Position numbers and translations under genes: made by a program. This document shows positions 8,550 to 18,366 of a stretch of 64,000 nt of DNA, piece after piece (positions within the stretch are counted from its first letter, which is position 1; the number at the start of each line of letters is the position of its first letter). The DNA comes from Methylophilus sp. 14 (GTDB lineage: Bacteria > Pseudomonadota > Gammaproteobacteria > Burkholderiales > Methylophilaceae). Location of the stretch: positions 92,856 through 156,855 of the forward strand of contig NZ_JADKYS010000003.1 in assembly GCF_015354345.1 (NCBI RefSeq). Direction: 5' to 3'. The notes under the pieces are model-generated. The model had not been told where the DNA came from. It ran no database searches and was given only the letters and a program-made list of their open reading frames with translations.

Positions 8550-9650
8550 ATGAAAAAAAGTTTTTTAGGCTTGGCAATTGCTTCTGCATTTGTATTTGCA
8601 TCGCAAGTTGCGCAGGCTGAAGACATGTACCGTGGCGCTTGGTATGTTGTTCCAGGTGCAACCTACATGAACACTGACAATGATCTCGAAGCTGACAATG
8701 GCCGTGGCGGTTTTCTGTCTATTGGTAAAGAGCTGAGCGAGCACTGGGACATTCAAGGCCGTTTGGGTTACAACCGTGCTGACGAAGACACTGGCATTGC
8801 TGGCGCAAGTGGCAAATACAAGCAAACTGCTTTAGGTCTGGATGCATTGTATATGTTCAGCCGCGAAAAATTCCGTCCATTCCTGTTGGCAGGTATTGGC
8901 GCAGCGCGTAACAACGTTGACTACAGCAACGTTGGTCTGTCAGACAAATCAAATACTTCCTGGATGGCTAACGTAGGTCTGGGTGCACAATACTTGTTTA
9001 GCGACAAGTTCGGTGTTCAGGCTGATTTGCGTCACCAATGGAGCCGTGCGGATGCACGTAACGCTGCTCGTACAGTAGATGCTGACGAAACAATTGGCAA
9101 CACACTGTTCAACATCGGCGGTATCTTCCGCTTTGGTGCACCAGCACCAGTGGTTGAAGAGCCAACACCAGAGCCAACACCAGCACCATTGGCAGCGGCT
9201 GAGCCAGCACCGGCACCAGCACCTGCTCCAGTAGCACCAGCACCAGTGTGTAAGCCACAAAACGAAACAGTGACAGTAAGTGCTGAAAAACTGTTTGGTT
9301 TCGACAAAGCTAACCTGCGTGAAGAAGGCCGTAAAGTTCTGGAAGAAACAGCTGCTAAGATCAAAGCTAACCCAGAAATTACTGCTGTGATCGTAACCGG
9401 CCACACAGACCGTATTGGTTCTGATGCTTACAACCAGAAGTTGTCTGAGCGTCGCGCTAAAATGGTTGCTGACTACCTGATTGCTCAAGGTGTTGATAGC
9501 AATATCATCACTTCTGAAGGTAAAGGTAAAACTGAGCCAGTGGTTCAATGCGAAGGTAAAAAAGTAAGCAAAAAACTGATTTCTTGCTTGCAACCTAACC
9601 GCCGCGTTGATATCCGCGCTGAAGGCACTAAACAAGTTGGTTGCCAATAA
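8550..9650 (+). CDS. OmpA family outer-membrane protein
   Basis: A 366-residue outer-membrane porin-like protein with a signal peptide cut after about residue 23 (AQA). An eight-strand OmpA-type beta-barrel follows (about 25-190), then a Pro/Ala/Glu hinge (about 195-232) and a C-terminal OmpA peptidoglycan-binding domain (about 240-360; [20 protein letters not shown]). The hinge repeats make it a flexible tether between outer membrane and cell wall. A near-consensus promoter, strong ribosome site and its own terminator suggest abundant, monocistronic expression. Codon use is noticeably biased, as in highly expressed genes. Confidence 0.93.
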   Translation: MKKSFLGLAIASAFVFASQVAQAEDMYRGAWYVVPGATYMNTDNDLEADNGRGGFLSIGKELSEHWDIQGRLGYNRADEDTGIAGASGKYKQTALGLDALYMFSREKFRPFLLAGIGAARNNVDYSNVGLSDKSNTSWMANVGLGAQYLFSDKFGVQADLRHQWSRADARNAARTVDADETIGNTLFNIGGIFRFGAPAPVVEEPTPEPTPAPLAAAEPAPAPAPAPVAPAPVCKPQNETVTVSAEKLFGFDKANLREEGRKVLEETAAKIKANPEITAVIVTGHTDRIGSDAYNQKLSERRAKMVADYLIAQGVDSNIITSEGKGKTEPVVQCEGKKVSKKLISCLQPNRRVDIRAEGTKQVGCQ

Positions 9651-9668
9651 TCAGATTTAAGTCTGAAT

Positions 9669-9699
9669 AAAAAAGCCACGCGTCAGCGTGGCTTTTTTT
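9669..9699 (+). terminator. Rho-independent terminator after the ompA-like gene
   Basis: Stem AAAAAAGCCACGC / GCGTGGCTTTTTT with loop gtca, followed by T. It starts 18 nt after the stop codon. Confidence 0.92.
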
Positions 9700-9742
9700 A
9701 TACCTGTTGTGTTGCGTCAGCATTTTGTCTGCCTGGCTCAGT

Positions 9743-9748
9743 TATAAT
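9743..9748 (+). promoter_or_regulatory. -10 box for the amidohydrolase gene, placed for a leaderless transcript
   Basis: A perfect TATAAT stands exactly 6 nt before ATG 9755, immediately downstream of the ompA terminator, so a promoter is required here. No Shine-Dalgarno sequence precedes the ATG, and no good -35 box is visible at 17 nt. Confidence 0.6.
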
Positions 9749-9754
9749 TCAGCT

Positions 9755-11092
9755 ATGGTTGACACACAATTTATTATTAAAGCGCGCTGGGTGATTCCCG
9801 TAGATGCGAACCATACCCTGTTAGAGCAACATGCAGTGTTGGTGGAAGCGGGTCAAATTAAAGCCATAGTGCCCAAAGCCGACATTCCGGCATGGGCGGC
9901 CGATTGGCCTGTGGTAGATTGTTCTCAACATGCCTTGATTCCAGGCATGATTAATCTGCATGCACATAGCAGCATGAACCTGTTGAAAGGTTATGCGGAC
10001 GATTATGCATTGATGCCGTGGTTGAATGACCATATATGGCCAGCAGAAAAACGCTGGGTGTCCAGAGCGTTTGTGCATGATGGCAGTTTGCTGGCCAGTG
10101 CAGAAATGTTGAGTGGTGGCGTGACCACTTTCAATGATATGTATTTTTTTCCGCAAGCCACGATTGAGGCGGTGAAACGTGCTGGTATGCGCGCGCATAT
10201 CGGCCTGACGGTATTGGATTTCCCGACCAATTATGCAGCTACGGCCAATGATTACATCCGGCTAGGTACTGAGGTGCGGGACCAATATAAATCTGATCCA
10301 CAGATCAGTTTTTCATTTGCGCCACATGCGCCTTATACCGTCAGTGACCAGACTTTTGAGCAAATTTCTACCTTATCTGAACAGTTGAATTTGGGCATTC
10401 ATACCCATTTGCACGAGACACAGGCCGAAATTTCGCAAAGCCTGGAACAATACGGCGTTCGCCCCTTGCAGCGTTTACTCGCGCTGGGCATCATTGGCCC
10501 CGCCACCGTATTGGCGCATGGCGTGCATCTGGACGCGCAGGAATTGGAAACGTTATCAACCCAGGGCGCGCATCTCGCGCATTGTCCGTCTTCAAATTTA
10601 AAACTGGCCAGTGGTATTGCGCCAGTGGCCGCTGCGTTAAGGGCAGGCGTTAATGTGGGGCTGGGCACAGACGGCGCTGCTAGTAATAACCGTGTCGATA
10701 TGTGGCAAGAAATGCGCACTGCGGCATTGCTGGCTAAAGTGGCCGACCAGAATGCGGAAGCATTGCCTGCCTATCAGGCATTGGAAATGGCCACGCTACA
10801 TGGCGCACGTGCTTTGGGATTGCAAGACAAAGTCGGTAGCCTTGAAGTCGGCAAGCAGGCTGACATGGTGGCAGTAAAACTGGATGATTTAAACAGTTTG
10901 CCTTGCTTTGACCCTGTTTCGCATCTGGTTTACGTTGCCGGGCGCGAGCAGGTCACCCATACCTGGGTGGATGGTGAGTTACGTTATCAGCGCACTGTTG
11001 ATGGACAAAGCCAGTTTGCAGGCATGGAAACAGAAGAATTACGCTCTATTGCGTTGCAGTGGCAACTTAAACTGCAATCTGCCAATAGCTAA
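9755..11092 (+). CDS. mtaD: TRZ/ATZ-family amidohydrolase (probable 5'-methylthioadenosine/S-adenosylhomocysteine deaminase)
   Basis: A metal-dependent deaminase of the amidohydrolase superfamily. The closest family deaminates methylthioadenosine or S-adenosylhomocysteine, and the substrate cannot be fixed by sequence alone. From ATG 9755 it has 445 residues with the metal motif HAH (69 and 71), a later THLHETQAE segment, LAHGVHLD, and GTDGAASNN carrying the metal-binding Asp. An upstream in-frame start at 9707 is rejected because it would lie within the previous terminator region. ubiG follows after 37 nt; mtaD-ubiG-gph is a common betaproteobacterial order. Confidence 0.85.
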   Translation: MVDTQFIIKARWVIPVDANHTLLEQHAVLVEAGQIKAIVPKADIPAWAADWPVVDCSQHALIPGMINLHAHSSMNLLKGYADDYALMPWLNDHIWPAEKRWVSRAFVHDGSLLASAEMLSGGVTTFNDMYFFPQATIEAVKRAGMRAHIGLTVLDFPTNYAATANDYIRLGTEVRDQYKSDPQISFSFAPHAPYTVSDQTFEQISTLSEQLNLGIHTHLHETQAEISQSLEQYGVRPLQRLLALGIIGPATVLAHGVHLDAQELETLSTQGAHLAHCPSSNLKLASGIAPVAAALRAGVNVGLGTDGAASNNRVDMWQEMRTAALLAKVADQNAEALPAYQALEMATLHGARALGLQDKVGSLEVGKQADMVAVKLDDLNSLPCFDPVSHLVYVAGREQVTHTWVDGELRYQRTVDGQSQFAGMETEELRSIALQWQLKLQSANS

Positions 11093-11129
11093 TGCGTGAG
11101 CAATTAAAGATCAAGTAAAAGGAGCGATC

Positions 11130-11828
11130 ATGGCGAATGTGGAAGTCGCAGAGGTGAACAAGTTTGCTGAGTTGGCGCACCAGTGGTGGGATCAACAGGG
11201 GGTGTTTAAACCTTTGCATCAGTTGAATCCTTTGCGCCTCAACTATATTGACAGCCGAGCATCACTCGCGGGCAAGCAGGTGTTGGATGTGGGTTGTGGC
11301 GGCGGAATTTTGAGTGAGTCCATGGCGCAACGTGGCGCGCAGGTGACGGGCATAGACCTGGCAGAAAAGTCTTTGCAGGTCGCACAATTACACGCACTGG
11401 AAGCCAATGTACAAGTAGATTATCGTTGTGTGGCTGTCGAGGCCTTGGCGCAAGAAAAACCACAGGCCTTTGATGTGGTGACCTGCATGGAAATGCTGGA
11501 GCATGTGCCTGACCCGGCCAGTGTCGTGCGCGCTTGTGCCGCCCTGGTGAAACCGGGTGGCCATGTTTTCTTTTCCACGTTAAATCGTAATGCCAAGGCT
11601 TATCTGATGGCGGTGGTGGGCGCGGAGTATGTGCTGAATTTGCTGCCTAAAGGCACGCATGATTACAGCAAGTTTATCAAGCCTTCTGAACTGGCAGCAT
11701 GGATGCGTCAATCGGGGCTGGAGTTGCAGCATCAAACTGGCTTGACCTATCATCCCTTCAGTAAACAGTATGCGCTGACGGTAGATACCAGCGTGAATTA
11801 CATGTTGCATGCGATTAAAGAAGTCTAA
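11130..11828 (+). CDS. ubiG: ubiquinone biosynthesis O-methyltransferase UbiG
   Basis: SAM-dependent methyltransferase carrying out both O-methylations in ubiquinone synthesis. The 232-residue protein has the motif [14 protein letters not shown] (51-63), the acidic post-I segment [10 protein letters not shown], and the family-specific N-terminal block around [19 protein letters not shown] strong ribosome site (aaaggag) precedes the ATG. The gph gene starts 11 nt after the stop, as in many relatives. Confidence 0.95.
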   Translation: MANVEVAEVNKFAELAHQWWDQQGVFKPLHQLNPLRLNYIDSRASLAGKQVLDVGCGGGILSESMAQRGAQVTGIDLAEKSLQVAQLHALEANVQVDYRCVAVEALAQEKPQAFDVVTCMEMLEHVPDPASVVRACAALVKPGGHVFFSTLNRNAKAYLMAVVGAEYVLNLLPKGTHDYSKFIKPSELAAWMRQSGLELQHQTGLTYHPFSKQYALTVDTSVNYMLHAIKEV

Positions 11829-11839
11829 CAGGAAGTGAA

Positions 11840-12484
11840 ATGCAAGCTGTATTGTTTGATTTAGACGGAACGCTGGTCGATACTGCCCCCGATTTAGGCT
11901 ATGCCCTTAATTTGCAACGCGAGCGTCATGGCCTGGCATTTTTGCCAGAAGAGACTATCCGTCCATATGCGTCACATGGCTCACGCGGCTTGCTGGAAAT
12001 CGGGTTTGGCTTGTTGCCGACCGATGCCAGTTTTGAAGCCATGCGCACCGAATATCTGGACTTGTACACACAGGTGATGACGCGCCAACCTGTCTTGTTT
12101 CACGGGATGGCAGAGGCCTTGCAGTCGATTGAGCAACGCGGTTTGCGTTGGGGCATCGTCACTAACAAACCGCGCCGCTTTACCATGCCGATGGTGGAGC
12201 ATATGGGCCTGGATGTACGTGCCGGTGCCGTGATCAGTGGCGATGATGCACCACAGCCCAAGCCCTCGCCACAAACCTTGCTACTCGCTTGCGAGCGTAT
12301 GGCGATAGACCCGCAAACCGTGCTTTATATTGGGGATGCCGAGCGTGATATACAGGCGGGCAAAGCCGCTGGTATGAAAACGCTGGTGGCTTTGTTCGGC
12401 TATTTGTCTGCCACAGACAACCCTCAGGCATGGGGCGCTGATGGCTGCATCCAGCAGCCTCAGGAATTGCTCGCGTATTTATAA
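11840..12484 (+). CDS. gph: phosphoglycolate phosphatase (HAD family)
   Basis: Hydrolyses 2-phosphoglycolate, a product of DNA repair and oxygenase side reactions. The 214-residue HAD hydrolase has the nucleophile motif DLDGTLVDT (Asp7, Asp9), the Thr in VTNKP, the Lys region QPKPSPQ and the acidic motif YIGDAERD. A caggaagtg ribosome site precedes the ATG. It is the last gene of the mtaD-ubiG-gph unit, converging on the EAL/GGDEF gene with only 15 nt between the stops. Confidence 0.9.
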   Translation: MQAVLFDLDGTLVDTAPDLGYALNLQRERHGLAFLPEETIRPYASHGSRGLLEIGFGLLPTDASFEAMRTEYLDLYTQVMTRQPVLFHGMAEALQSIEQRGLRWGIVTNKPRRFTMPMVEHMGLDVRAGAVISGDDAPQPKPSPQTLLLACERMAIDPQTVLYIGDAERDIQAGKAAGMKTLVALFGYLSATDNPQAWGADGCIQQPQELLAYL

Positions 12485-12499
12485 CCGCTGGTCAGCGCA

Positions 12500-14881
12500 T
12501 TACTTGCGTGCACTACTGAGTACAGCCATGGCTGCAATATTAATGTCTGCAACGAGGATGCTTTCCAGTGCACCTTGTTCATTCAGAATCGGCAAGGACA
12601 CGGTGAGGCAGAAATCCTCGGTCGCCGTAGACAGGTAGATGGTGGAAATATACGGCGCATGTGATTCTGCCACCCGTTGGTAATAGGCTTGCTGGCTGCG
12701 GTCTATACCAGCGCCACCTGCCTTGATTTTTCCATACATGTTCGGGTTGATCCAGTTAGCGTAGCGCTGTACGCCATTGGGTTCAAGCTCGAAGATGACT
12801 TCAAAATAAGGGAATTCTGCAAAGCAGCTATCCAGGTCATGCGACCCTGTTGAACGCTGGATTTTCAGCAATGATTGCAGGGCAGATAACGCCCTGTGTT
12901 GCCAGTCAGAGTAGAATTCTTTTTTAGGTAAGATGGTTTGTGGTGGCGTATCTTCTACCACCACGATACTGCCGATATTGGCTTTGCCAATTTTCTTAAG
13001 CACGGCCGCCCGTTCAGCTGCCATGACACTATTCTCCAGCAAGCCTTGTTTACCATTCACTACCGCGATAGAGACGCTGGCGACAGGGTGGTCTTTACCA
13101 TCTTCGGTCGTGAAGAAGCCGCGTTCCAGATCAGTCGCGTCATACAGGTGAACTGCCAGCGCCTGGAACTGGCTAATAATGTGTAGCAGTATGTCGGTGA
13201 GCGTTGGGGCATTGTGGTCGTAAATCAGCACAAAGTCATCGCCGCCAATATGGCCGACCATCACGCCGGTTTTGTCCTGAAACTCCTGGCGGATGATTTC
13301 AGACAATAGCCTGATCATGGCATCGCCACGGATAAAACCGTAGCGGTCGTTGTAGGCCTTAAAGTGATCGAGGTCGATATACACCAGTTGCGTATTCGGG
13401 TTGTTACGCAAACTGTTGTCCAACGTCTGCCTTAAGGTTGGCCCGGTGGTGAGATGGCTTAGCGGATGTAAATTGCCTGTAGAGGCTTTACGGCTGATCA
13501 ACTGTGCCATGATTTCCATCGGTTGCAGAATGCCGACATAAGCGCCTTCTTCATTGACGGTAATCCAGATATCGGTATTCGCACGGTCCAGGTAAAATAA
13601 ACGTGCCAGCACAGAGGAGGGCATCAGGTGATTGATCACCTTGGGCAATGGGTCGCAGCATGCGCCCAGGCCGGTGACTTTTTTCGAAAACGCCTTGCCA
13701 CGTCGCAACACGCCCAGCGGCGTTTTACCATCGAGAACAACGGCGATGGCGACATCAATATGTGTATTAAATAAGCTTCTGGCTTCTGCGATGGAGCTGC
13801 TGACATCAATGGTCAGGCCGTGGCTGATAAATTCGCCGATATGAAAGTCATCCGGCACATGTGAGCGGTGGGACTCATCACGCGCAGGTAGCGCAGTAAC
13901 CTGGTCGCTGGGGCTGCTTTGCGGATGGGCAAAATAATGGCCTTGTGCATAATGCAAGCCTAAGTCCTGACAGTAGGTAATATCTTCCACCCGCTCCAGG
14001 CCTTCGGCAATAATGGTGCAGCCCAGGCGCTGCGCCATGGAGATAATCGCTTCCAGCAGCACGGTTCTGACGCGGCTACCTTGTGCTTCATGCACAATTG
14101 CGCGGTCAATTTTGATAAAGTCTGCACGCACCTCGGCCAGAATACGCAGCCCGTTAAAACCAGATCCCATATCATCGAGCGCAATACGTAAGCCATGCAT
14201 GCGGATTTCGTCGCAGTAGCGTGCCAGGACTTCCGGATTAGTTTTCTCGCTTTCCACGATTTCTATCACAACGTCGCGTTTATCAATGTTGTGCTGGAGC
14301 AGGATTTTTAAAATAAAATCCAGCCAGCCAGGACTCATGATGGTTTGTGGCAAGACGTTGATAAAGATGGGTTTATCCGCAGAAATCGATTGCGATTTAC
14401 CGATCAAGGCCAGGTGCTGGCAGGCCAAATCCAATTCGTGGGTGCGTTTGACTTCGGCTGCCAGTGCAAATGCCTCCATGCCGTTCAGCCATTTGCCTTC
14501 AGGCGTTTTTAAGCGGCACAAGGCCTCAAAACCAAACACCTTGCCGCCTTGGCCAAAATCGACAATCGGCTGGTAATGCATTTGTACATGCGGTTCAAGC
14601 TCAGACAATAGCCAGGGATATTTGTGACGTGCGTAAAAGGTATTAAAAGGCATGGTCGCCTGTAGAGCCGCCAGGGGATTCATGGGCTGCTGATCCTCAG
14701 AAACCAGTACCCAGGTATCCTTAAGCGTATGCGCGGACTCTTCGGCAATCATCTGGTCTAATATCTGCAGTAGTTCGGCTTCAGTCTGGTAGCGTAATGA
14801 TGTCTGATTCAGCCCTGAAAAGCGCGGGCTTTCCATATTGGCATGGCTGTTGGCATCGAAAATATGCAGAAATAGTTCCAT
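12500..14881 (-). CDS. EAL-CBS-GGDEF-Cache-like cyclic-di-GMP signalling protein
   Basis: A 793-residue cytoplasmic protein with no clear membrane segment. Domains in order: an N-terminal helical part (1-95), an EAL phosphodiesterase (about 98-325), a CBS-pair region (about 345-465), a GGDEF domain (about 480-640) and a C-terminal PDC/Cache-like sensor (about 665-790). EAL residues expected for catalysis are present: E119-A-L, E208, Asp pair 236-237, Lys258, Glu293. The cyclase motif reads GGDDF (546-550), a deviation from GGDEF/GGEEF. The likely role is c-di-GMP breakdown tuned by CBS and sensor domains (inference). A possible structured leader lies upstream. Confidence 0.87.
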   Translation of the reverse strand: MELFLHIFDANSHANMESPRFSGLNQTSLRYQTEAELLQILDQMIAEESAHTLKDTWVLVSEDQQPMNPLAALQATMPFNTFYARHKYPWLLSELEPHVQMHYQPIVDFGQGGKVFGFEALCRLKTPEGKWLNGMEAFALAAEVKRTHELDLACQHLALIGKSQSISADKPIFINVLPQTIMSPGWLDFILKILLQHNIDKRDVVIEIVESEKTNPEVLARYCDEIRMHGLRIALDDMGSGFNGLRILAEVRADFIKIDRAIVHEAQGSRVRTVLLEAIISMAQRLGCTIIAEGLERVEDITYCQDLGLHYAQGHYFAHPQSSPSDQVTALPARDESHRSHVPDDFHIGEFISHGLTIDVSSSIAEARSLFNTHIDVAIAVVLDGKTPLGVLRRGKAFSKKVTGLGACCDPLPKVINHLMPSSVLARLFYLDRANTDIWITVNEEGAYVGILQPMEIMAQLISRKASTGNLHPLSHLTTGPTLRQTLDNSLRNNPNTQLVYIDLDHFKAYNDRYGFIRGDAMIRLLSEIIRQEFQDKTGVMVGHIGGDDFVLIYDHNAPTLTDILLHIISQFQALAVHLYDATDLERGFFTTEDGKDHPVASVSIAVVNGKQGLLENSVMAAERAAVLKKIGKANIGSIVVVEDTPPQTILPKKEFYSDWQHRALSALQSLLKIQRSTGSHDLDSCFAEFPYFEVIFELEPNGVQRYANWINPNMYGKIKAGGAGIDRSQQAYYQRVAESHAPYISTIYLSTATEDFCLTVSLPILNEQGALESILVADINIAAMAVLSSARK

Positions 14882-14933
14882 GAGAAATCACTTTGCTTGT
14901 GAGGTTGAGTGCAGGCTTGCTTATGGCGCTAGC

Positions 14934-14969
14934 TCACAGAACCTGGCAACTGCTGCGCTGGTTCTGTGA
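14934..14969 (-). repeat. 10-bp perfect inverted repeat in the leader of the EAL/GGDEF gene
   Basis: TCACAGAACC and GGTTCTGTGA are exact reverse complements separated by 16 nt, about 55-90 nt upstream of the start at 14881. A TATAGT on the minus strand at 14984-14989 could be the -10 box, which would put the hairpin in the 5' leader. It could be an RNA hairpin or a regulator site. Nothing else is recognised in 14882-15144. Confidence 0.55.
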
Positions 14970-15144
14970 CCGATCGCATGACTACTATAACGACTAAGGA
15001 AGGTGTTTGTTTATGCGAAGAGCGGGCATAAAAGCCATGAAACAAGCTAATTGTCTGCATCAATTTGGTGCGGAAAGAGCACGTCCATCGAGCACGACGC
15101 TGAGAGGGTGATCTTTCGGGGGTGAAAAACAGCGGCCCGGATGC

Positions 15145-15744
15145 TTAAGTGACTGACTTACGTTCCAGCAATGCCGTGGATAACGTGCCGCTGTCTACAT
15201 ACTCGATTTCACCCCCCATGGGCAAGCCGCGGGCGATACGGCTGACGCGGATGCCACGCGACTTGAGCATCTGGCCAATGTAGTGGGCAGTGGCTTCGCC
15301 TTCTGAGGTGAAGTTGGTGGCGACGATGACTTCGTGAATCGCGCGGTCTTGTGCGCGTTTGAGCAAGGTGTCGAGGTGAATGTCTTTGGGGCCTATGCCA
15401 TCCATGGGCGATAGTTTGCCCATTAATACAAAATACTGGCCTTGGTAGCTGCGTGTGTTTTCCAGCATCATGAGGTCGGTCGGCATTTCTACCACGCACA
15501 AGATGGATTTGTCGCGGCCAGTATCCTGGCACAGGCCGCACACGCTGTGTTCGCTAAAGTTGTTGCAGTAGTCGCAATGGGCCAGTTTGTCCAGGGCTTG
15601 CTGCAAACTGGCGGCCAGTTTTTGCGCGCCTTCCCGATCGCGCTGTAACAGGTGATAAGCCATGCGCGTAGACGACTTGGGGCCAACGCCCGGCAAGCAG
15701 CGTAGGGCGCTAATCAACTGTTCGAGGACGGCGGGATTGCTCAA
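15145..15744 (-). CDS. recR: recombination mediator RecR
   Basis: RecR works with RecF and RecO to load RecA onto gapped DNA. The 199-residue protein has an N-terminal helix-hairpin-helix ([20 protein letters not shown]), a four-cysteine zinc motif ([16 protein letters not shown]) and a TOPRIM domain, with a C-terminal Walker-B-like part. It follows ybaB by 14 nt in the conserved dnaX-ybaB-recR operon. Confidence 0.96.
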   Translation of the reverse strand: MSNPAVLEQLISALRCLPGVGPKSSTRMAYHLLQRDREGAQKLAASLQQALDKLAHCDYCNNFSEHSVCGLCQDTGRDKSILCVVEMPTDLMMLENTRSYQGQYFVLMGKLSPMDGIGPKDIHLDTLLKRAQDRAIHEVIVATNFTSEGEATAHYIGQMLKSRGIRVSRIARGLPMGGEIEYVDSGTLSTALLERKSVT

Positions 15745-15758
15745 GCGATTTCCTGAAA

Positions 15759-16067
15759 TTAGAACGGCAGTTTGAAGCCAGCGGGCATCACGTTGCCCAT
15801 TTTGGCTGCGCTGGTTGCTTCGGCCTTGGCTCTGGCATCTTTAAGCGCAATCAGTAGCAGGTCTTCCAGGGTTTCTTTGTCGTCCATGGCGGCATCGTCA
15901 ATCTGTACGCGTTTGACATCATTGTTACAGGTCATGGTGATTTTAACCATGCCATTGCTGGCAACACCTTCGACCTCAGTGTTTGCGAGTTCGGCTTGTG
16001 CTTTCTGCATATTGGCCTGCATCATCTGGGCCTGCTTCATCATATTGCCCATGCCACCTTTCATCAT
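15759..16067 (-). CDS. ybaB: nucleoid-associated protein YbaB/EbfC family
   Basis: A small dimeric DNA-binding protein of 102 residues. The Met/Gly/Gln-rich N-terminus ([20 protein letters not shown]) leads into the helix-strand core typical of the family. It may bend DNA and influence expression or repair; the exact role is not settled. It lies 24 nt after dnaX and 14 nt before recR, an order kept across many proteobacteria. Confidence 0.95.
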   Translation of the reverse strand: MMKGGMGNMMKQAQMMQANMQKAQAELANTEVEGVASNGMVKITMTCNNDVKRVQIDDAAMDDKETLEDLLLIALKDARAKAEATSAAKMGNVMPAGFKLPF

Positions 16068-16091
16068 CGTCTGCTCCTAAAATTATTGTGG

Positions 16092-17954
16092 TTAATGTAA
16101 GGGTTTAATCGAGTTGGGCACAATGGTTGCACCCATTTCCTGCATCAGGCCTTGCACAAAACGGTCATCCATAATCGCTTGTGTTGCCTGATCTTGTAAT
16201 TCAGCGCGCTCAACCGCTAACTGCCTGGCAGGCGTGTTGGCTTCTTGCCCAGTGACAATATTCAGTTTTAAGCGGCGGCCAAAATGGCTGCTCAATGCAC
16301 CGTTCAGTTTTTCCAGGTAATTGGCACTGGCTAAGTGTTTATGTGCCTCGCTGATACGCAAGGTCATGGTATCGTCATCGTAGCTGACCAATTCGCAGTT
16401 TTGTGCCAGTGCGCGCACCAACCCCAGCTTGCTCAGGTGGTTTTCAACCAGTGCACGCCAGTTGCCGTCCCAAACCAACGGGGCTGACTCACCACTGCTC
16501 ACCACCGGCTGTGAAAAGGCCTGTTGTGGAATGTGTTCAAGGGCGGGCATTGCTTGGTCTGCTATCGCCCGGTCTGAACCTTGATCAGCCATGACCGCTG
16601 GATTAGCTGGGTTAACGATAGGCGCCGCCATTGGTGCTGATTCAGCCACAGGCGCTGAAGGTGTGAATGATGTTGTTTTCAGTGATGCGGTTACATTCGG
16701 TGTGGCAGGCGTGTCTGGTGGCGTAGGCATTGCCGGGATAGGCTCGCTCGCAGCACTCATCTGGCGGCTTTGTGCCAGCGCTGCACGGGCGTTGCCACCA
16801 GCATTGCCACGCGGCGTGCCTTCTGTGGGGCTACTACCGCCAGTCGCTGGCGCTGCGGATGGTGTCATGGCATCTGCTTTAAATGCCAGCAGGCGCAACA
16901 GGGTCATGGTGAAGCCTGCATAAGCATCGGGTGCCAGGCCAATGTCACGGTGACCTAAAATACAGATCTGGTAATACAGTTGCAGCATTTCAGCAGTGAG
17001 TTGCGAGGCCAAGTCCAGCAGTGTCTGGCGCTCCGGGTGATCATCAGCAATGGCTTGCGGGCTATATTGCGCCACGGCCAGCAAATGCAGCAAGGCTGCC
17101 AGGTCATTCAATGCGCTTTCAAAGCCTATGCTGCGAGATTCCATTTGCTGCGCAATATTGAGCAGGGTGGCCGCATCATTGGCAATCAGTGCACGCAATA
17201 ATTCGTATAGATAACTCTGGTCAATCGCGCCCAGCATGCTGCGTACATCGCTTTCGCGCACAGACTGGTTGCCATAGGCAATCGCCTGGTCTGTGAGTGA
17301 CAAGGCATCGCGCATACTGCCGCTGGCGGCACGGGCGATCAATTGCAACGCGGGCGGTTCGAATGCGATCCGTTCCTGCCCGAGGATATCCTGCAAATGC
17401 GCCGTGATCGTACTACTAGCCATTTGGCGTAAGTTAAATTGCAGGCAGCGCGAGAGGATAGTAACCGGTACTTTTTGTGGGTCAGTCGTGGCCAGAATGA
17501 ATTTGACGTGTGCAGGCGGTTCTTCCAGCGTTTTCAGCATGGCGTTAAACGCTTCCTTGGTCAGCATATGCACTTCGTCAATCATGTAGACCTTGAAACG
17601 GCCGGAAGACGGTGCATAAATCGCCTGCTCGAGCAGGCTGACCATATCGGCAATACCGCGGTTAGAGGCCGCATCCATTTCTACATAGTCGACATAGCGG
17701 CCAATATCAATGGCACGGCAGGCTTCGCATTCACCACAAGGGGTGGCGGTAATGCCGGTGGCACAGTTGAGTGATTTGGCCAGAATACGCGACAGGGTGG
17801 TTTTACCGACACCGCGCGTACCCGTAAATAAATAGGCATGGTGCAGCCGTTGCTGGCTCAGCGCATTGCTTAATGCTTGAACCACATGGTCTTGTCCGAC
17901 CAGGCTACTAAAGGATTTTGGGCGCCATTTACGCGCCAATACTTGGTAAGACAT
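16092..17954 (-). CDS. dnaX: DNA polymerase III subunit gamma/tau
   Basis: The clamp-loader ATPase subunit that also couples polymerase cores and helicase. The 620-residue protein has a Walker A GTRGVGKTTLSR (about 45-56), a four-Cys zinc module (about 64-79), the DEVHML Walker B and the SRC sensor/arginine-finger motif. A variable Ala/Pro/Thr linker (about 365-500) leads to a C-terminal tau domain. No A-AAA-AAG slippery heptamer is visible, so an E. coli-style frameshift to gamma is not supported. The SRP RNA lies directly upstream on the same strand. Confidence 0.95.
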   Translation of the reverse strand: MSYQVLARKWRPKSFSSLVGQDHVVQALSNALSQQRLHHAYLFTGTRGVGKTTLSRILAKSLNCATGITATPCGECEACRAIDIGRYVDYVEMDAASNRGIADMVSLLEQAIYAPSSGRFKVYMIDEVHMLTKEAFNAMLKTLEEPPAHVKFILATTDPQKVPVTILSRCLQFNLRQMASSTITAHLQDILGQERIAFEPPALQLIARAASGSMRDALSLTDQAIAYGNQSVRESDVRSMLGAIDQSYLYELLRALIANDAATLLNIAQQMESRSIGFESALNDLAALLHLLAVAQYSPQAIADDHPERQTLLDLASQLTAEMLQLYYQICILGHRDIGLAPDAYAGFTMTLLRLLAFKADAMTPSAAPATGGSSPTEGTPRGNAGGNARAALAQSRQMSAASEPIPAMPTPPDTPATPNVTASLKTTSFTPSAPVAESAPMAAPIVNPANPAVMADQGSDRAIADQAMPALEHIPQQAFSQPVVSSGESAPLVWDGNWRALVENHLSKLGLVRALAQNCELVSYDDDTMTLRISEAHKHLASANYLEKLNGALSSHFGRRLKLNIVTGQEANTPARQLAVERAELQDQATQAIMDDRFVQGLMQEMGATIVPNSIKPLH

Positions 17955-18087
17955 CGCGCACTCTACTGATTAAATGCTATAAGGCAAACCCGTACTTTAG
18001 CTTAAATTACCTGCTCATGCTTGACTCAATGCCAACTTAATTGAGACGTGTGTGGCAGCTTGTCAACCGAGAGGGCAGGAATGGGGA

Positions 18088-18182
18088 GGGGCGAGCCCAA
18101 CCCCCGGCACTTGCTTGATAGTTGTGGCTGCTTGCTTCCGCACCTGACCAGGTTGGCTACCTTACAATGCGGGGAGGCCCGC
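18088..18182 (-). ncRNA. ffs: signal recognition particle RNA (4.5S-type)
   Basis: On the minus strand the domain IV core reads GGTCAGGTGCGGAAGCAAGC, the conserved Ffh-binding element with its GGAA tetraloop (about 18133-18152). The 5' end GCGGGCCTCCCC can pair with the 3' GGGGG-TT-GGGCTC segment to close a rod of about 95 nt. A TACAAT -10 box at 18190-18195 would start transcription at 18182. The 3' boundary is approximate. ffs upstream of dnaX is a frequent arrangement. Confidence 0.92.
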
Positions 18183-18189
18183 GGTCGAT

Positions 18190-18195
18190 ATTGTA
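18190..18195 (-). promoter_or_regulatory. -10 box of the SRP RNA gene
   Basis: TACAAT on the minus strand, 7 nt upstream of the G that begins the terminal SRP stem. A matching -35 box is not evident. Confidence 0.5.
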
Positions 18196-18366
18196 ACGCA
18201 AAAAGCATTTTCTATCGCTTTCTTTTTGCAATCTGGCTGGCGTAGCAAGCCGCTACTTTCAAGTGCCGGAAATGACCAATAATCTACCTTCTTATAGTGG
18301 CATCAGGCCTCTATTTTTCGCTGCATAATAAGCCATATTTTCCAACTGTGAATGACTTGACTGACT

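Noticed and set aside
8949-9647. A 232-codon minus-strand frame opposite the ompA-like gene, rich in Trp and Cys
   Set aside because: The Trp/Cys richness is the antisense of the Pro/Ala hinge codons; the plus-strand gene has signal peptide, promoter and terminator.
16092-17954. Programmed frameshift in dnaX making a short gamma subunit
   Set aside because: No A-AAA-AAG heptamer with a downstream hairpin could be found; the longest A-run in the coding strand is in the ATPase part and is not a slippery site.
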